Source: Lentisphaerae bacterium GWF2_49_21
Lineage (GTDB): Bacteria > Verrucomicrobiota > Lentisphaeria > Victivallales > GWF2-50-93
Assembly: GCA_001804805.1 (NCBI GenBank)
Contig: MHBH01000072.1
Location: forward strand, 1 to 64,000
DNA: 64,000 nucleotides
Direction of reading: 5' to 3'
In this document: positions 49,701-61,700 of the stretch, in pieces
Layout of the letters: every line of letters begins with the position of its first letter
Position numbering within the stretch: the stretch's first letter is position 1
Notes under the pieces: model-generated
What the model was told of the DNA's origin: nothing
Seen by the model: only the letters and a program-made list of their open reading frames with translations
The model's database searches: none
Translations under genes and position numbers: made by a program

Positions 49701-52700
49701 TCAAACTGCAAGCAGGGCTTCCAGTCCGAGATCAACTTCACTCTTGAACAGATTATTGCGTTCCATGAGCCTGCCACGGTCGGCCATCTGGGCGAACATG
49801 TCGTCCGCTGCAGCTTTTTCCTGCGCTTCTGCGACCAACTGAGGCTCGACAATCTCCTCCCTACCGCTCATTATCGCGTCAATGAACTCTTCTTCCAAGT
49901 CATCAAACTGGATGTCAGTGCTATATACGCTGTCAATCATTGCCAGCATAGGATAGTTGGACACCGAGTATGAACCAGATGTTGTAACGTTGCTTGAGCC
50001 AAACCAGTGGTTGCCAAGATCGAGGCCGCCACCCGTGCCTGCGGCAGGACCGGTGACCCAGCCTGTGCCGGACGAGAAGAAGAGGCTTCCATCCGTTATG
50101 TTGAGGCCTGCGCCCTGTTCAGTGACATCCCACCAGAACTTCATGGTAAGTGCAGAGACATCGCCAGTAGCCCTGGTGACGGTCCAGACTCTGTTGGCGG
50201 TATTGACCAGATTTGAAGCACCTACTGGTATGCCGTCATACTTGCCATTTACAGTTATAGGATAGAATGTGTTGAGACCGACGAGTTTGTTCACATTGCC
50301 CGGGCTTGTGATGTCGATCTGGATTACAGGATCCCCAACAAGGTCTGTCATGAATACACTCTTCATCACATTTGTGGCCTTCACATAGACCTTGCTGGTT
50401 CCATCCGTCACGAAGTAATGCGTGGCGTCACATCCCACGAGATTGTTGTTGATTTCCAGCGAAGTGAATGTCGTGGAAGTTCCCACGGTCGTGTTGTTCA
50501 TCTGGAAGTAGACAGGAGCTCCGCCGAATGTGAAGTTTGTCACCCTCATTGCACCCTGGGACATGATAGCATCGCTGTTGAGAACCAGGTTGGCTATCGT
50601 TGTGGTTGGCAGAGCAAATGTACCAGCGAGCTTGATATTCCTGGTTCCAGCACCAGTCAGCGTCAAAGTATCACCGACTGTGAGTGTCTTCGAGCTGTCA
50701 AGGTTGCTGCCGTTGAGTGTGAGGTTGTCGATTATCAGTGAAGTGCCGCTGTTGGTAAGAGTCTTGCCAGCACCGTTAAGAGTGATGGTAGAAACGTTGG
50801 AAACAACTGCATTATTAAGTATTGGATTAACGAGAGCAGTGAGGAATGTTATTGATGTAGGTGTTGATCCACCAACTGTACCGGTTACTACATGGGTATT
50901 TGGATCGCCTGCAATTGTAATAACGCTGCCATTTGCTATCGGATATTTAATGCCATCAACCGCAATAGTTGTAGTTCCCGCAGGATATCCTGCTAGATTA
51001 TTAATAGCAGCGCCAGCTATTTCTGCTATAGTACCAGTTCCCGAGTTTGTGAGATTGCCATTCGCGAGAGTGATGACATTGGCTTTCAATGCCATTGTGT
51101 TGACAATATTGCCAGTGCCGGTAATATTGATTCCTGTTACTCCGTTGGTGACATTCAGATTTGCCTTGTTGGTCAGATTTCCATCCACCATGTCTATGGT
51201 GTTTGCTGTCAAGGTTCCGGTGTTGTTGTTTATTGCACCAGCGCCTGTCAGGATGAGGGCATCGACCGTTACCATTGAACCGGTGTTTGTGAGACTGCCA
51301 CCAGCAAATGTGATGTCGATTGGGCCGCCAGGAAGGGCGCCTACGCCTCTAATGTTCATTGAATTGACAAGGTTTCCTGTGCCGGTGAATGTGATATCGG
51401 TGGAGATCAGCGTGGCCTTGTTGGTGATTGTACCATTGACAAGGTCAACAGTGTTCGTGGTCAAGGTTCCGGTGTTGTTGTTTATCGCACCAGCGCCTGT
51501 CAGGATGAGGGCATCGACAGTCATTGTACCGGTGTTGGTGAGATTCCCACCGGCAAGAGTAATGTCAACAGGAGTACCAACAAGCCCCACTCCCTTCATT
51601 ACATTGGAATTGACAATGCTTCCTGTACCGGTGAAGGTGATGGTATTCGAATTCAATGCCGCTTTGCTGGTCAGCGTGCCATTTACCATGTCTATGGTGT
51701 TTGCCGTCAGGGTTCCGGTGTTGTTGTTCAAGTTACCAATCACGGCACCAGAACCGGTAAAATCCAAGGCATCGACAGACATTGTTCCAGTATTGGTAAG
51801 ATTTCCACCGGCAAGAGTGATGTCAACGACGTCGCCAACACCAGAAGCGCCCCTCATGAAATTGGAATTTACAATATTTCCATTGCCTGTGAAGGTGATG
51901 GTGTCTGTATTCAGAATCGCCTTGCTGGTCAACGTGCCGGTAGCCATGTTGATGGCATTTGCCGTCAGGGTTCCCGTGTTGTTGTTCAAGGCGCCATTGC
52001 CGACAAGGGTAATATTGTTCGACAATGTCATCGTACCGGCATTGGTGAGGGTGCCATTTCCAACATAAGTGATGGAATTGGCTTCCAGTTTCTTAATATT
52101 GTTGAGGAGACCTGTCCCCATTGTGATGTCTGTGCTGGCATCGCCTTTAATCCAATTGGAATTCGTGAAATAGGCTGTTCCGTTGAGGATGAAATCCTCC
52201 CCAGTGAGAATGTCGATTGTTCCTAACGTCTGGTTTATTATACCGCCGTTTGTGAGAGTGACATTACCAGCGGCACCAATTGTCAGGAGTCCGTAGTTGT
52301 CCAGCTTGCCACCGGCAAGAGTGATATTGCCATTGACTGTCAGCGTGCCCTTGTTCGTAAGGTTCGGGGCCACTACTGGTGCCGGAGCTGCCGTAAGATC
52401 GATACTGGTTGCAGTGAAAGTACCTTTAACTACAGTGAGTGAATTGTTGGAAGCAAATGTTCCGATATTGCTGCCAGCAATGGAAGCCGTCAGCTGCAGT
52501 TCGCTTGCTCCACCGGGGCCGGACATGAATCCATTGGGGCTTGTGATCGTGCCGGCGAGGCCTGTTGTAATAATGCTTATGGGTGACAGTACCGTTGCAG
52601 TGGCTGTCGCCTTGGCAGGCTGTATGACAACTGCGCTACCTGATGTGAACAGTATGTTGCCGGTGGAGTTTATTGAATTGGTCAGGAATATATTGTCTCC

Positions 52701-55700
52701 AGCACCTCCGCCATCGTCAATGGTTACGGCTCCGACGTTCAGGACATTGCCTATCCATATGTCGCCTGTAACTGATGTGATGTTGAGAGCACCCTTGTTT
52801 CCGGTGAACTTAGGACCGGCTATTATGCTGTTTCCAATCGTTACATCTCCGTTTGCCGTAATCGATACGGCTCCGGTCACGAGTGTGTCAACCTTGACAT
52901 TGCCAGTGAAGGTGAGATTGCTGTCCTTATTGATTGTAACAAACGCGAGCAATCCATCCTTCTTGATCGTGACTTCGCCCATGAATTCAAGGGTTGCGCC
53001 GGCGTTGAGTTCAAGAGTGAAGATGGTGTCATTAAGATTGACCTTGCCATTCAGAGCAAGAGTACCGTCGATAGTCGCCGCGAGTCCGGCCGCAGTGGCC
53101 GCTATCGGGGTCGTGCCTGTAGTGACTATCTCGAACCTGTTGTTCGCATTGATGTCGAGGCGTGTGACATCAAGGCTGAGAAGAGTAGCCGTACTGCCTC
53201 CCGTACCTATTGGAACAAGTGAGAGGTTCTGTGTGCCAATGGTCAGCTTAAGTGAACCATTTGCCCCATCAATCACCTGTATCGTTCCGGCAAGCCAATT
53301 AGTAATATCCAATCCTTTTGTCACGATGTTGTTGTTCAGGGCAGTGACAATTACGTTTGTTGGATTATTGAGCTTCACAATACTGGTGGCCGAGCCTATG
53401 GTGGTGTTGCCAGAAAGGATCATGTCGCCGCCGAACGATATGGTCTTGGGAGACACTACGGTAATATTCTGTAAGGTTATATCACCGTTGAATGTGATGT
53501 TGCCGGTAGCGGAAAGCGTTTTGCCGCCTGCATTCACATTTCCGCCTGCGCTAATTACCAGATCTCCACCAACGGATATTGAAGTGAGCAGGTTGATGTT
53601 TCCAAGCGTGGCTGTCACTGTCAGTGTCTTCACGTTCGTAACACTGCCAAGAGTGATATCATTGTTTGCAAGAAGTGTGAGGTTCTGAGCATTGCCAGTG
53701 AACGTGGCCATTGTGCCGATGGAAAGGCTGCCGCCCGTAGACTGTATTGTTATGGCTGCAAGAGGAAGCGTTACGACTTTTGCAGAACCGACAAGGAACA
53801 GGCTGTTGGCCGTGGTGAAGGTTCCGGGAATCGTAATCGTACCGCCAAGTTCAAGGGTAGCAGTGGCCTTGACTACATCAACAAATGTATTGTTGAGTGT
53901 AATCTTTCCTGCCAGCGCAAGGGTTCCGTCGATTGCTCCAGGCGCAGCACCAGCGGCCGTCGAAAGGACAGTTCCGGTGGTGACCACTTCAAACCTGTTA
54001 TTGGCGGCTATTGTCAAGGTGTCGAGACCGAGCGTCAATAAAGTTGCAGTGCTTGTCGTCCCGTTAGGAACGATGGTAAGATTCTGGGCTCCGATATTGA
54101 TCTTGAGGGAACCGACGTAGAGTGCGGGCGGAACTGGTACTCCTGGATCAGTTACCTGGATGACTCTGCCGCCTGCCCAGTTCCAAGTGCTGAGATCCAG
54201 GCCCTTGGAAACGATGTTGTTGTTCAGGCCGGTGACTATCAGATCGCTGTCTACCATCTTCACTGTGTTGGTGGCCGCGCCGATTGTCACATTGCCATAG
54301 AGATTTACCGTGGTCAGGGCGGTATCGCCCATGAAGACTGTCTTGTTGCTTCCAGCGACCAGTGACAGGTTCGTCAGGTCGATGATTCCGCCGTCAAGAT
54401 GGACATCGCCGGTGACATTGATGACTGTGGAGTTAGGAGCCACAAGCCCGGTGATCGCGACATTGTTCATGAACAGGTTGCCGCCGACCGTGATAGTCCT
54501 CTGCGTGTTGATAATGACATTTGTCATCGTGACATTTGAAGTGGCGGTCAATTTCCCGCCGCTGTCGATCGTCGTGCCGGTTATTGTCATAGCGGCCGCA
54601 TTGATCTCGCCGAAGTTATGGAGCGTAGGTCCGAGGATCTGCAGGTTCGCTGTGCCTGCACCGGTGACGGTGAACACGTTCAACTTGACGTTGTCAGTGC
54701 CGTTGCCCACTTCAAAATTGCTGTAGACATTGATCGGACCCCAGGCGCTCTTGGTGCTCAGGGTGGCGCCAACCTTGCCATAGAGAAGAAGGCTGTCGTA
54801 CTTCATCGCCTGCTGCGTGATGGCGTCGACTGCGAGCACTTTCTGTGTTGCGTTGACGGAATCATATATGACAGTGGTGTTGCTTGTGGCGGTATGGTTG
54901 ACAGACAACTTCGTGCTGTCTATGCTGTAGGTCAGGAATTCCAGAGTTGCGGTCTCAGCGACAGCAGCCGGCAGCTGGATGTCATTGTCATTTAGGACGA
55001 TCCTGCCGTTGAGGGTCACGGGAGTCGTTGTTGTGCCGACAGTGGCGGCGATCGCAAGATATGCGTTGTTGACAACAGATATCTTGGAGGTGTATTTGCC
55101 AACCCAGTCAGGACCGTTGATGGTCCAGCTGTAGTTGAGAGTTGCCTTGCCTGCAGGTACGAGCAGAGGATCCATCTGGGTGTCGTCGAAAGCGAAGATG
55201 GCGTTGTTCGCGTTGAGGACGCCGTCGGCTTCCGTGAGTGCAATGCCATTGGCGCTTATCCATGTGGAACCGCCGTCGCGGCCCTTGGTTATCTCGCCGT
55301 TGAAGTAGTAGAGGACCTTGCTGACTGAATTCTCATATGCGCCTGAAGTGATCCTGCTTGCAAAGTTTTCAAGCTCGGTCTGGTCAAATCCTGCACCACC
55401 GACCGCCATGTTGAACCAGTTGGGATTGTAGACGAAGATGGTCTTGGAATGTCCGCCGTTGTCTGTCAGCTTTGAATCAAGCTTCTGAGTGCTGAAGGTC
55501 GCCCAGTCGGTGGACTGTATCGCCTTGCTTGCCGCTGGAGCGCCGTAGCCGTAGACAGCCCCATATACGCTGTTGCTGATGTTGTTCGTGCCATAGCTGA
55601 AGAGGTCGTCATGGATGCCAAGGTTCTGGTTTGCCAGCGTAATTGCAACTGAAGGAGCAATCGAGGGATTGCCGCTCTGGATCAGGGCAGTGGCATTGTT

Positions 55701-58700
55701 GAACTTGCCGCAGAAATTCTGGGCGAGTATCGAATTGGTCAGGTTCAACGTACCGCTGTTCAAATAAATTCCACCGCCAGTGGCGAACCCATTGCCGGAA
55801 GCTACGCCAAGAATGGTCCAGCCGGACTGGTTGTTGGCGATAGTGGTGTAATCCAGATCGAGATTGTTGTTGGAATTGAATGAAATACCTCCGCCATGGC
55901 GTCCTGCCGTATTGTTTGCGACAGTGCTGTTGGTCATGGCCAGATTGCCGGTCGTGGCGACATAAATGCCGCCGCCGTCGGATACCGCCTTGTTGCCGCC
56001 AAGAGTACTGAAAATGACATTGCCGTTACCGCTCAGGAGATAAACGCCGCCACCGCTGCCGTTGGTGGCATTGTTGGCTGTGTTGTTGATGATCGAGCAT
56101 CCGCCGAAGGTGTTGACAGCGCCAATCAAAGTATGTCCGATATCCAGGACTACGCCACCGCCATTGTTCTTGCCGCTGACATAGAGACCGCCGCCGAATG
56201 TAGCGGTATTGCCGCTGATCGTCGAATTGACCATCTGCAGATATCCCTGGTCTGAGTAGATTCCGCCACCCATGCCGTCCGTGCCGGATGATCCGACATT
56301 GGCCTTGCAGTTCTGGATCGTTACGTTGTCGAGCCAGAGGTTTGCGGAAGACAGGATTCCACCGCCATTGCCTATCACGTTGCCGCCGGACATTACCATG
56401 TTGCTCATGCCGACCGTGGAAAGATTTCCGGGTACGTCGCTCTTTATATTGAAGAGCCTGCTGTTTGCGCTGGCTACTATCTGGGCGATACTGCCAGTGT
56501 GGGTAAGAGTGATATTGCCGTTGGCGTCAACGACGTTCCAGTCGTATATACCATCAATGGTCACAGTGCGGTTGAGTGTAAGTTCACCGCCTACGAGGGT
56601 GATGATGAGCTGTCCGCTGGCGTTGAGTTCTGATGTGCCGGTTGCAGGAAAGGCAGTGGTGCCAGTCAGACCGACAGTATAAACCTGCAGTGTCACCGGA
56701 TCAATATACTTGGATCCGTTGATCTGCCAGGTGTCCTTGAAGGTGATGTCCGAGCCGTCATCGGCCAGGAGGCACGCTTCGCGAAGTGTCAGGGTGCTGC
56801 TGTCCCAGAGAGGAGTGTATGTGGTGTAGTCAAATCCGACTCTCGGGGTGGCGCTGTCATAAGTGGTCTTGACAATAAGGTTTCCGGACAGATAGTCAAA
56901 GGCTCCGATGTTGGTCGGGTCACCGATGTTCGGAGCAGGAATAGTTACGTCTGGTACGCGCGGGGCACCGCGCTGGTCTGTGAAGAATACGGTATTCGGG
57001 ATGGCGCCAAACGGATTTGCGACGACAACTCCTGCATCCATGGCCACGCTGCCATTGAGAATGCGGTAGGTGCGTGTCATGCCACCATTATAATTGAGGT
57101 TCCAGTCAATGTTCAATCCTGCAACAAGTCCGTATTGAGGATTTATTACATTTGGTATGCCGCCTGCAGCGGTGATAACGGTGATCGGCATAGGAGTAAC
57201 GGTGGTATATGTGTCGTTAGGATAACCAGGAGTGGTGTTTGCCACTGTGAAGCTGTTGTCAAGAGTACCGCCGCCCAATACGGACCATACGACACCTGCC
57301 AAAGTGTAAAGGCCGTCGAAAGTATTTCCAGGATTGAGGGTGGTATAGGAACCATCAGCATTGATCCTGAAATATTTTCCTGTAGGAGCCCCGAATCCGT
57401 CCAGCTCAGCAACATAGATGAACGGAGTGGCAGGACTATTGTAAGGGGGCTGTTGGATTGCAAGTGGTATATTAGTCGCATCTGTGATATTGACACTGAG
57501 GTAGGTAGTAACTCCTACAGTTGGTATGAATGCGCCGGTATAGCCCAGCTGGTTGCCGACTCCCGCGGTCCAATCATGTCCGGTAACGATAGGAGCGCCA
57601 GTTGCCTGAGGCACATACTCATATACTGCGTTGTTTGTCCAGGTGGAAGTAGCAGTATCATATGTCCGCTCATAGAAGATAGGAGTGTTCACTCCAACTC
57701 CAGAATCAACATAAGTGTAATACTGTTCAGTCCTCGGAGTATTATACGCGCCGATGATGTTGTAATCTCCGGCGATGACATCCGCCGTAGCGTAGATAAA
57801 AATATCAGATCTCTGGTAGAGTATGTCCGCCGCACCGGTTACTGTCATTATCGCCATGTTTTCTGCAATGAGCGAATTTGACATGATCAACAGAGCTCCG
57901 CCGGCGTTATAGAAACCTGCCATAGCCTCCAGCCCTATTGTTGTTGAATTCTTTGTATCCCAGAATGACTGGTCGGTGACAATAGTGTTGTTCTTGATGA
58001 TGGTGTTGTAATAGCTGTCGATAGTTCCAGCGTTATATACCCCGGAGCCAAAGCTTCCGAAAGTATAGGTTCCCACCGGGACTGCTGGAGGATTCGCCGC
58101 ATAATCAATCTTGACGCCCGTGGTGTCAAGTGTGTTTTCCCCGATCGTACAGTTGACCATGTTCAGAGTGGCGCCATTGTAGATGCCTCCGCCCTGCAGG
58201 GCGCTCTTGTCGGAAGTCGAACCTTTTACGGTGTTTCCCGTGATTTCAGAGCGGGACAGATTCATAGTACCGCCGTTGTAGATGCCTCCACCGAGCATTG
58301 CTGTGCCTATATCTGTTGCACCCTGGGCAGTGTTATCGCAGAACTGGGAACGGTCAATGGTAATAGTACCAAGATTTGCTAATCCACCACCCCATCCGGC
58401 AGAAGCTGTGTTCTTCGGATTGGCGCCTGTTACTCCTGTGCAGGTCACAGTGTTGTTCAGGAACGATGAATCATAGATAAAAGCTGTTCCAGTCGCTGAG
58501 TTGAAAAGGCCTCCTCCAACGCCGCCTCCAGGAGGAGTGACAAACCATCCATCATTTGAACTGGTACCCGATGACGAGCTGTTCTGGACTGTAACGTTTA
58601 CCAATGTCAGGTTAGCTGCATTTCTGATACCTCCACCCATTGCATCAAGGCTGTTCTCTGTGCTGTCTACTGTGGCTACTCCTCCGGAGAGCGTAAGGTT

Positions 58701-61700
58701 ATTGATTGCAAGGACGGAGCCATCAGTATTGAGAAATAGCCTGTTGACGCCACCGCCGCTGTTGCCTGCAAGTACGGTGATCCTGCTCGGATCATCCTTG
58801 GCGCGGAGAGTATTGTCATGGGCAGTAATATCTCCAGATCCGTCCACATCCCTTATAAGATAGCCAATGGCAATATCCCTCCAGGAGTTATTGCTGCTAT
58901 CCCAGTTGCCCCAGCGTCCGCCAATTTCAATTTCCCCATAATTTAACTGGATTATATTGTCAGGATTCGTTGAAGCGAAGACAATAGCGTCAAATCCGAC
59001 ATAACGGTGTGAATATTCTGTCGGATCTGCAACCGTAATACGTGAATCGATCCAGTAGATCGCCTCACGGAGTGTAAGTCCGCCAGCGGATGCGACATCG
59101 AAGTAATGGGAGTTTTCATCAAAGGTCCACCATAGCTGGGAATCATCGCCCTTGCTTGTGACTTCAGTATGGAATATAGGATCAAATGCGCCAATGGTGG
59201 TCTTGCTCTTGGCAGCTGTTACCCAGGTCTGTTTGACATTGTCCCAGGTCCATGTCGTGCCAGTACGAGTGTTGCCGCGCTGATCATAGGTGATTCCGCT
59301 GATAGGTGTCATTGCCGCATATGCCCAGCTGTCTTCGCTCATTATTGTCAGGACTTTTGTGCGGTAGTTTGCCTGATACATGGTGACGGTGTCGAGGAAG
59401 AGGTTGTTTTCGATCAAGGTGGATTTTCCCGCATCCGTGCCTATCAGCTTGTTCGCAGTCTGGGAATCAAGATTCAAGGAATTCAGAGGATTTGCCAGGC
59501 GATCAATATGGTAATGGCTGTAAATATTGGTCGACATTGAAAATCCGGTAGTCGTTATCTGTGCTGCGACAGGAATATAGATCTGGCTCGTAAACGCATC
59601 TGTGGTGAGGTTGTATATGATAGAGCCTTCGACTACAAGCGTACTCTTGTTGACGGCGTCGCCGAGGATGTAGATTGCCGCGCCGTTTCCAGCGTCCGTG
59701 TTATATCCCAATGTTGCATACTTGACTGTCAGATTGCCGTATCCCATGTAAATTGCGCCGCCGTCGGTGGCGTCGTTATAAGCAAGAGTGTCGTTTGTAA
59801 TATTGAGATTGCCCTTGTCAATATAAATACCACCGCCGTCGCCGGTCGCGGTATTATTGTTGAGACTGCTTCTCTGTATGTCCAAGGTGCCAGTTGTGAC
59901 GTTGGTATAATATATTCCACCACCATCAACTGCGGAATTGCTTGCGATCTCCATGTCCGTCAGAGTTATAGTGCCTGAATCCTTGACAAAAATTGCTCCG
60001 CCGTTGACCGTGGCCGTATTAGACATTATCCTGAGGAAATCCATCGTCACATTAGCGCAGTTTTCAATATATATGCCGCCACCATTAACTGCGAAGTTTG
60101 AGTCTATGGATGAACGGGTATTATGAGATATCAGAGAGATGGAGGTCTTCAAAAGGATACTTCCAGCATTGTTGAAAAGGCAGATTCCTCCGCCATTTCC
60201 AACACCATCAAAATCGGCATCGGCAAAATTCGCGGTAATTTGGCTCCATTCCCATTCGAGGACGTTAGTAGCAGTGGAATTTCCATTTGTCATGTAGAAG
60301 CCGCCACCGTCATTGTCTGCAGTATTGCCTTCTACATCGACGGCATTGAAGGACATCGGAGAGGACTGCGTGTAGTTCGAGAATAAGTAGATACCTCCGC
60401 CATTGAGTCCGGCAGCATTATAGGAAACATCAACATTCTCCAGGGAAATATTGCCGTTGTTGCTGTAGATTCCGCCGCCGCTTCCACCGGCAGTATTTCC
60501 GGCAGCTGCGTTTGCAGGATCGATTCCTATGTTGAACGGATTAACTGCAGAAGTTCCGGTAATGGTTATTGTTCCGTTGTTATAGATTCCCCCGCCATGC
60601 TCGATGGAGGTGTTTGAATAGACATATCCTGCCGTGGCTGTCAGGGAACCGGCATTGTAGATTCCGCCACCGTTGCCGGCTGTGCCCGCACCGTTGTCAG
60701 CCGTATTTCCGGAGACTTGTCCGCCAAGGGTCAATACACCGGCGTTATAAATGCCTCCGCCATAGGGAGCCTGATTTCCTGATATGCTTGTGGTTGAACT
60801 TGTCGTAAGTGCGCTTACGCTCGATATATATATTCCACCACCATTGCCGGCAGCAGGGGCGTTGTCCGTGGAAAGGCAACGACCATTCTGTATGACTATG
60901 TTCGTCAGCGAGACGCCGGTATTGCCTGCGCCCATCTGGGAGTCAATATAGATTACGCGGAAAAGTCCTTGGCCGTCAAGGATCACGGAATTATTTACAG
61001 CATTATGGTTGGTTACAGGTGTCGTCGTACTGTCAGTCCAGGCAGGAGTTAATATGGCGCCATCAATAGTTATATTTTTTGAAATCGTCAGTGTATCTGC
61101 CAGTCCAAGGGATGGAGTCCTACAGGTGATGACAGCGGTATCGACAATGGCGACGGCAAGGGGGGTGGAGGCGAATGTTATGGTTCCGGCTCCTAATGCT
61201 GTGACACGATGCGCGGCGGCGTCTCCATCGATATAAATAAAGCTTCCTACCGCCAGGGATCCGCCAAGCAGTCCGCTATATGCGATAGTTGTAGTACCTT
61301 TGGCATATCCACCGGGATTATTTACTGCGCCGGAATCAACTACAACGTCATTGTATATGGTCGAGCCAATGAACGGATGGCCGTTGTACCAGGGCTGGAG
61401 ATCAGGCATGGAACTGCTTGCGTTATGGAGCACAGTGTAATCGGCAAAAGCAATATTGTCACCGTCTACGGCTATAAGGATGGCTTCACGGAGGGTCAGG
61501 TTCGTCGCATTCGGATTTACGTACTGGACCACATAGTCGTCAAGACGTTTGACGGTGATGGTCTTCAAGTTGTGATTGTAGTCGCCAATGACAAAACCTG
61601 CAGTCTGGACATCTCCGGTAGTGTATTCGAGATTCCAGTTTCCAGCAAGTCCGGTACGGTCTACCGATGCCGCGACATCAGCTCCGGTGATCACGGATAT

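Noticed and set aside
50530-53688. Antisense frames of 512 and 463 codons inside the giant gene
   Set aside because: Low-complexity Val/Pro/Arg-rich translations that mirror the repeats; no ribosome sites or family motifs.
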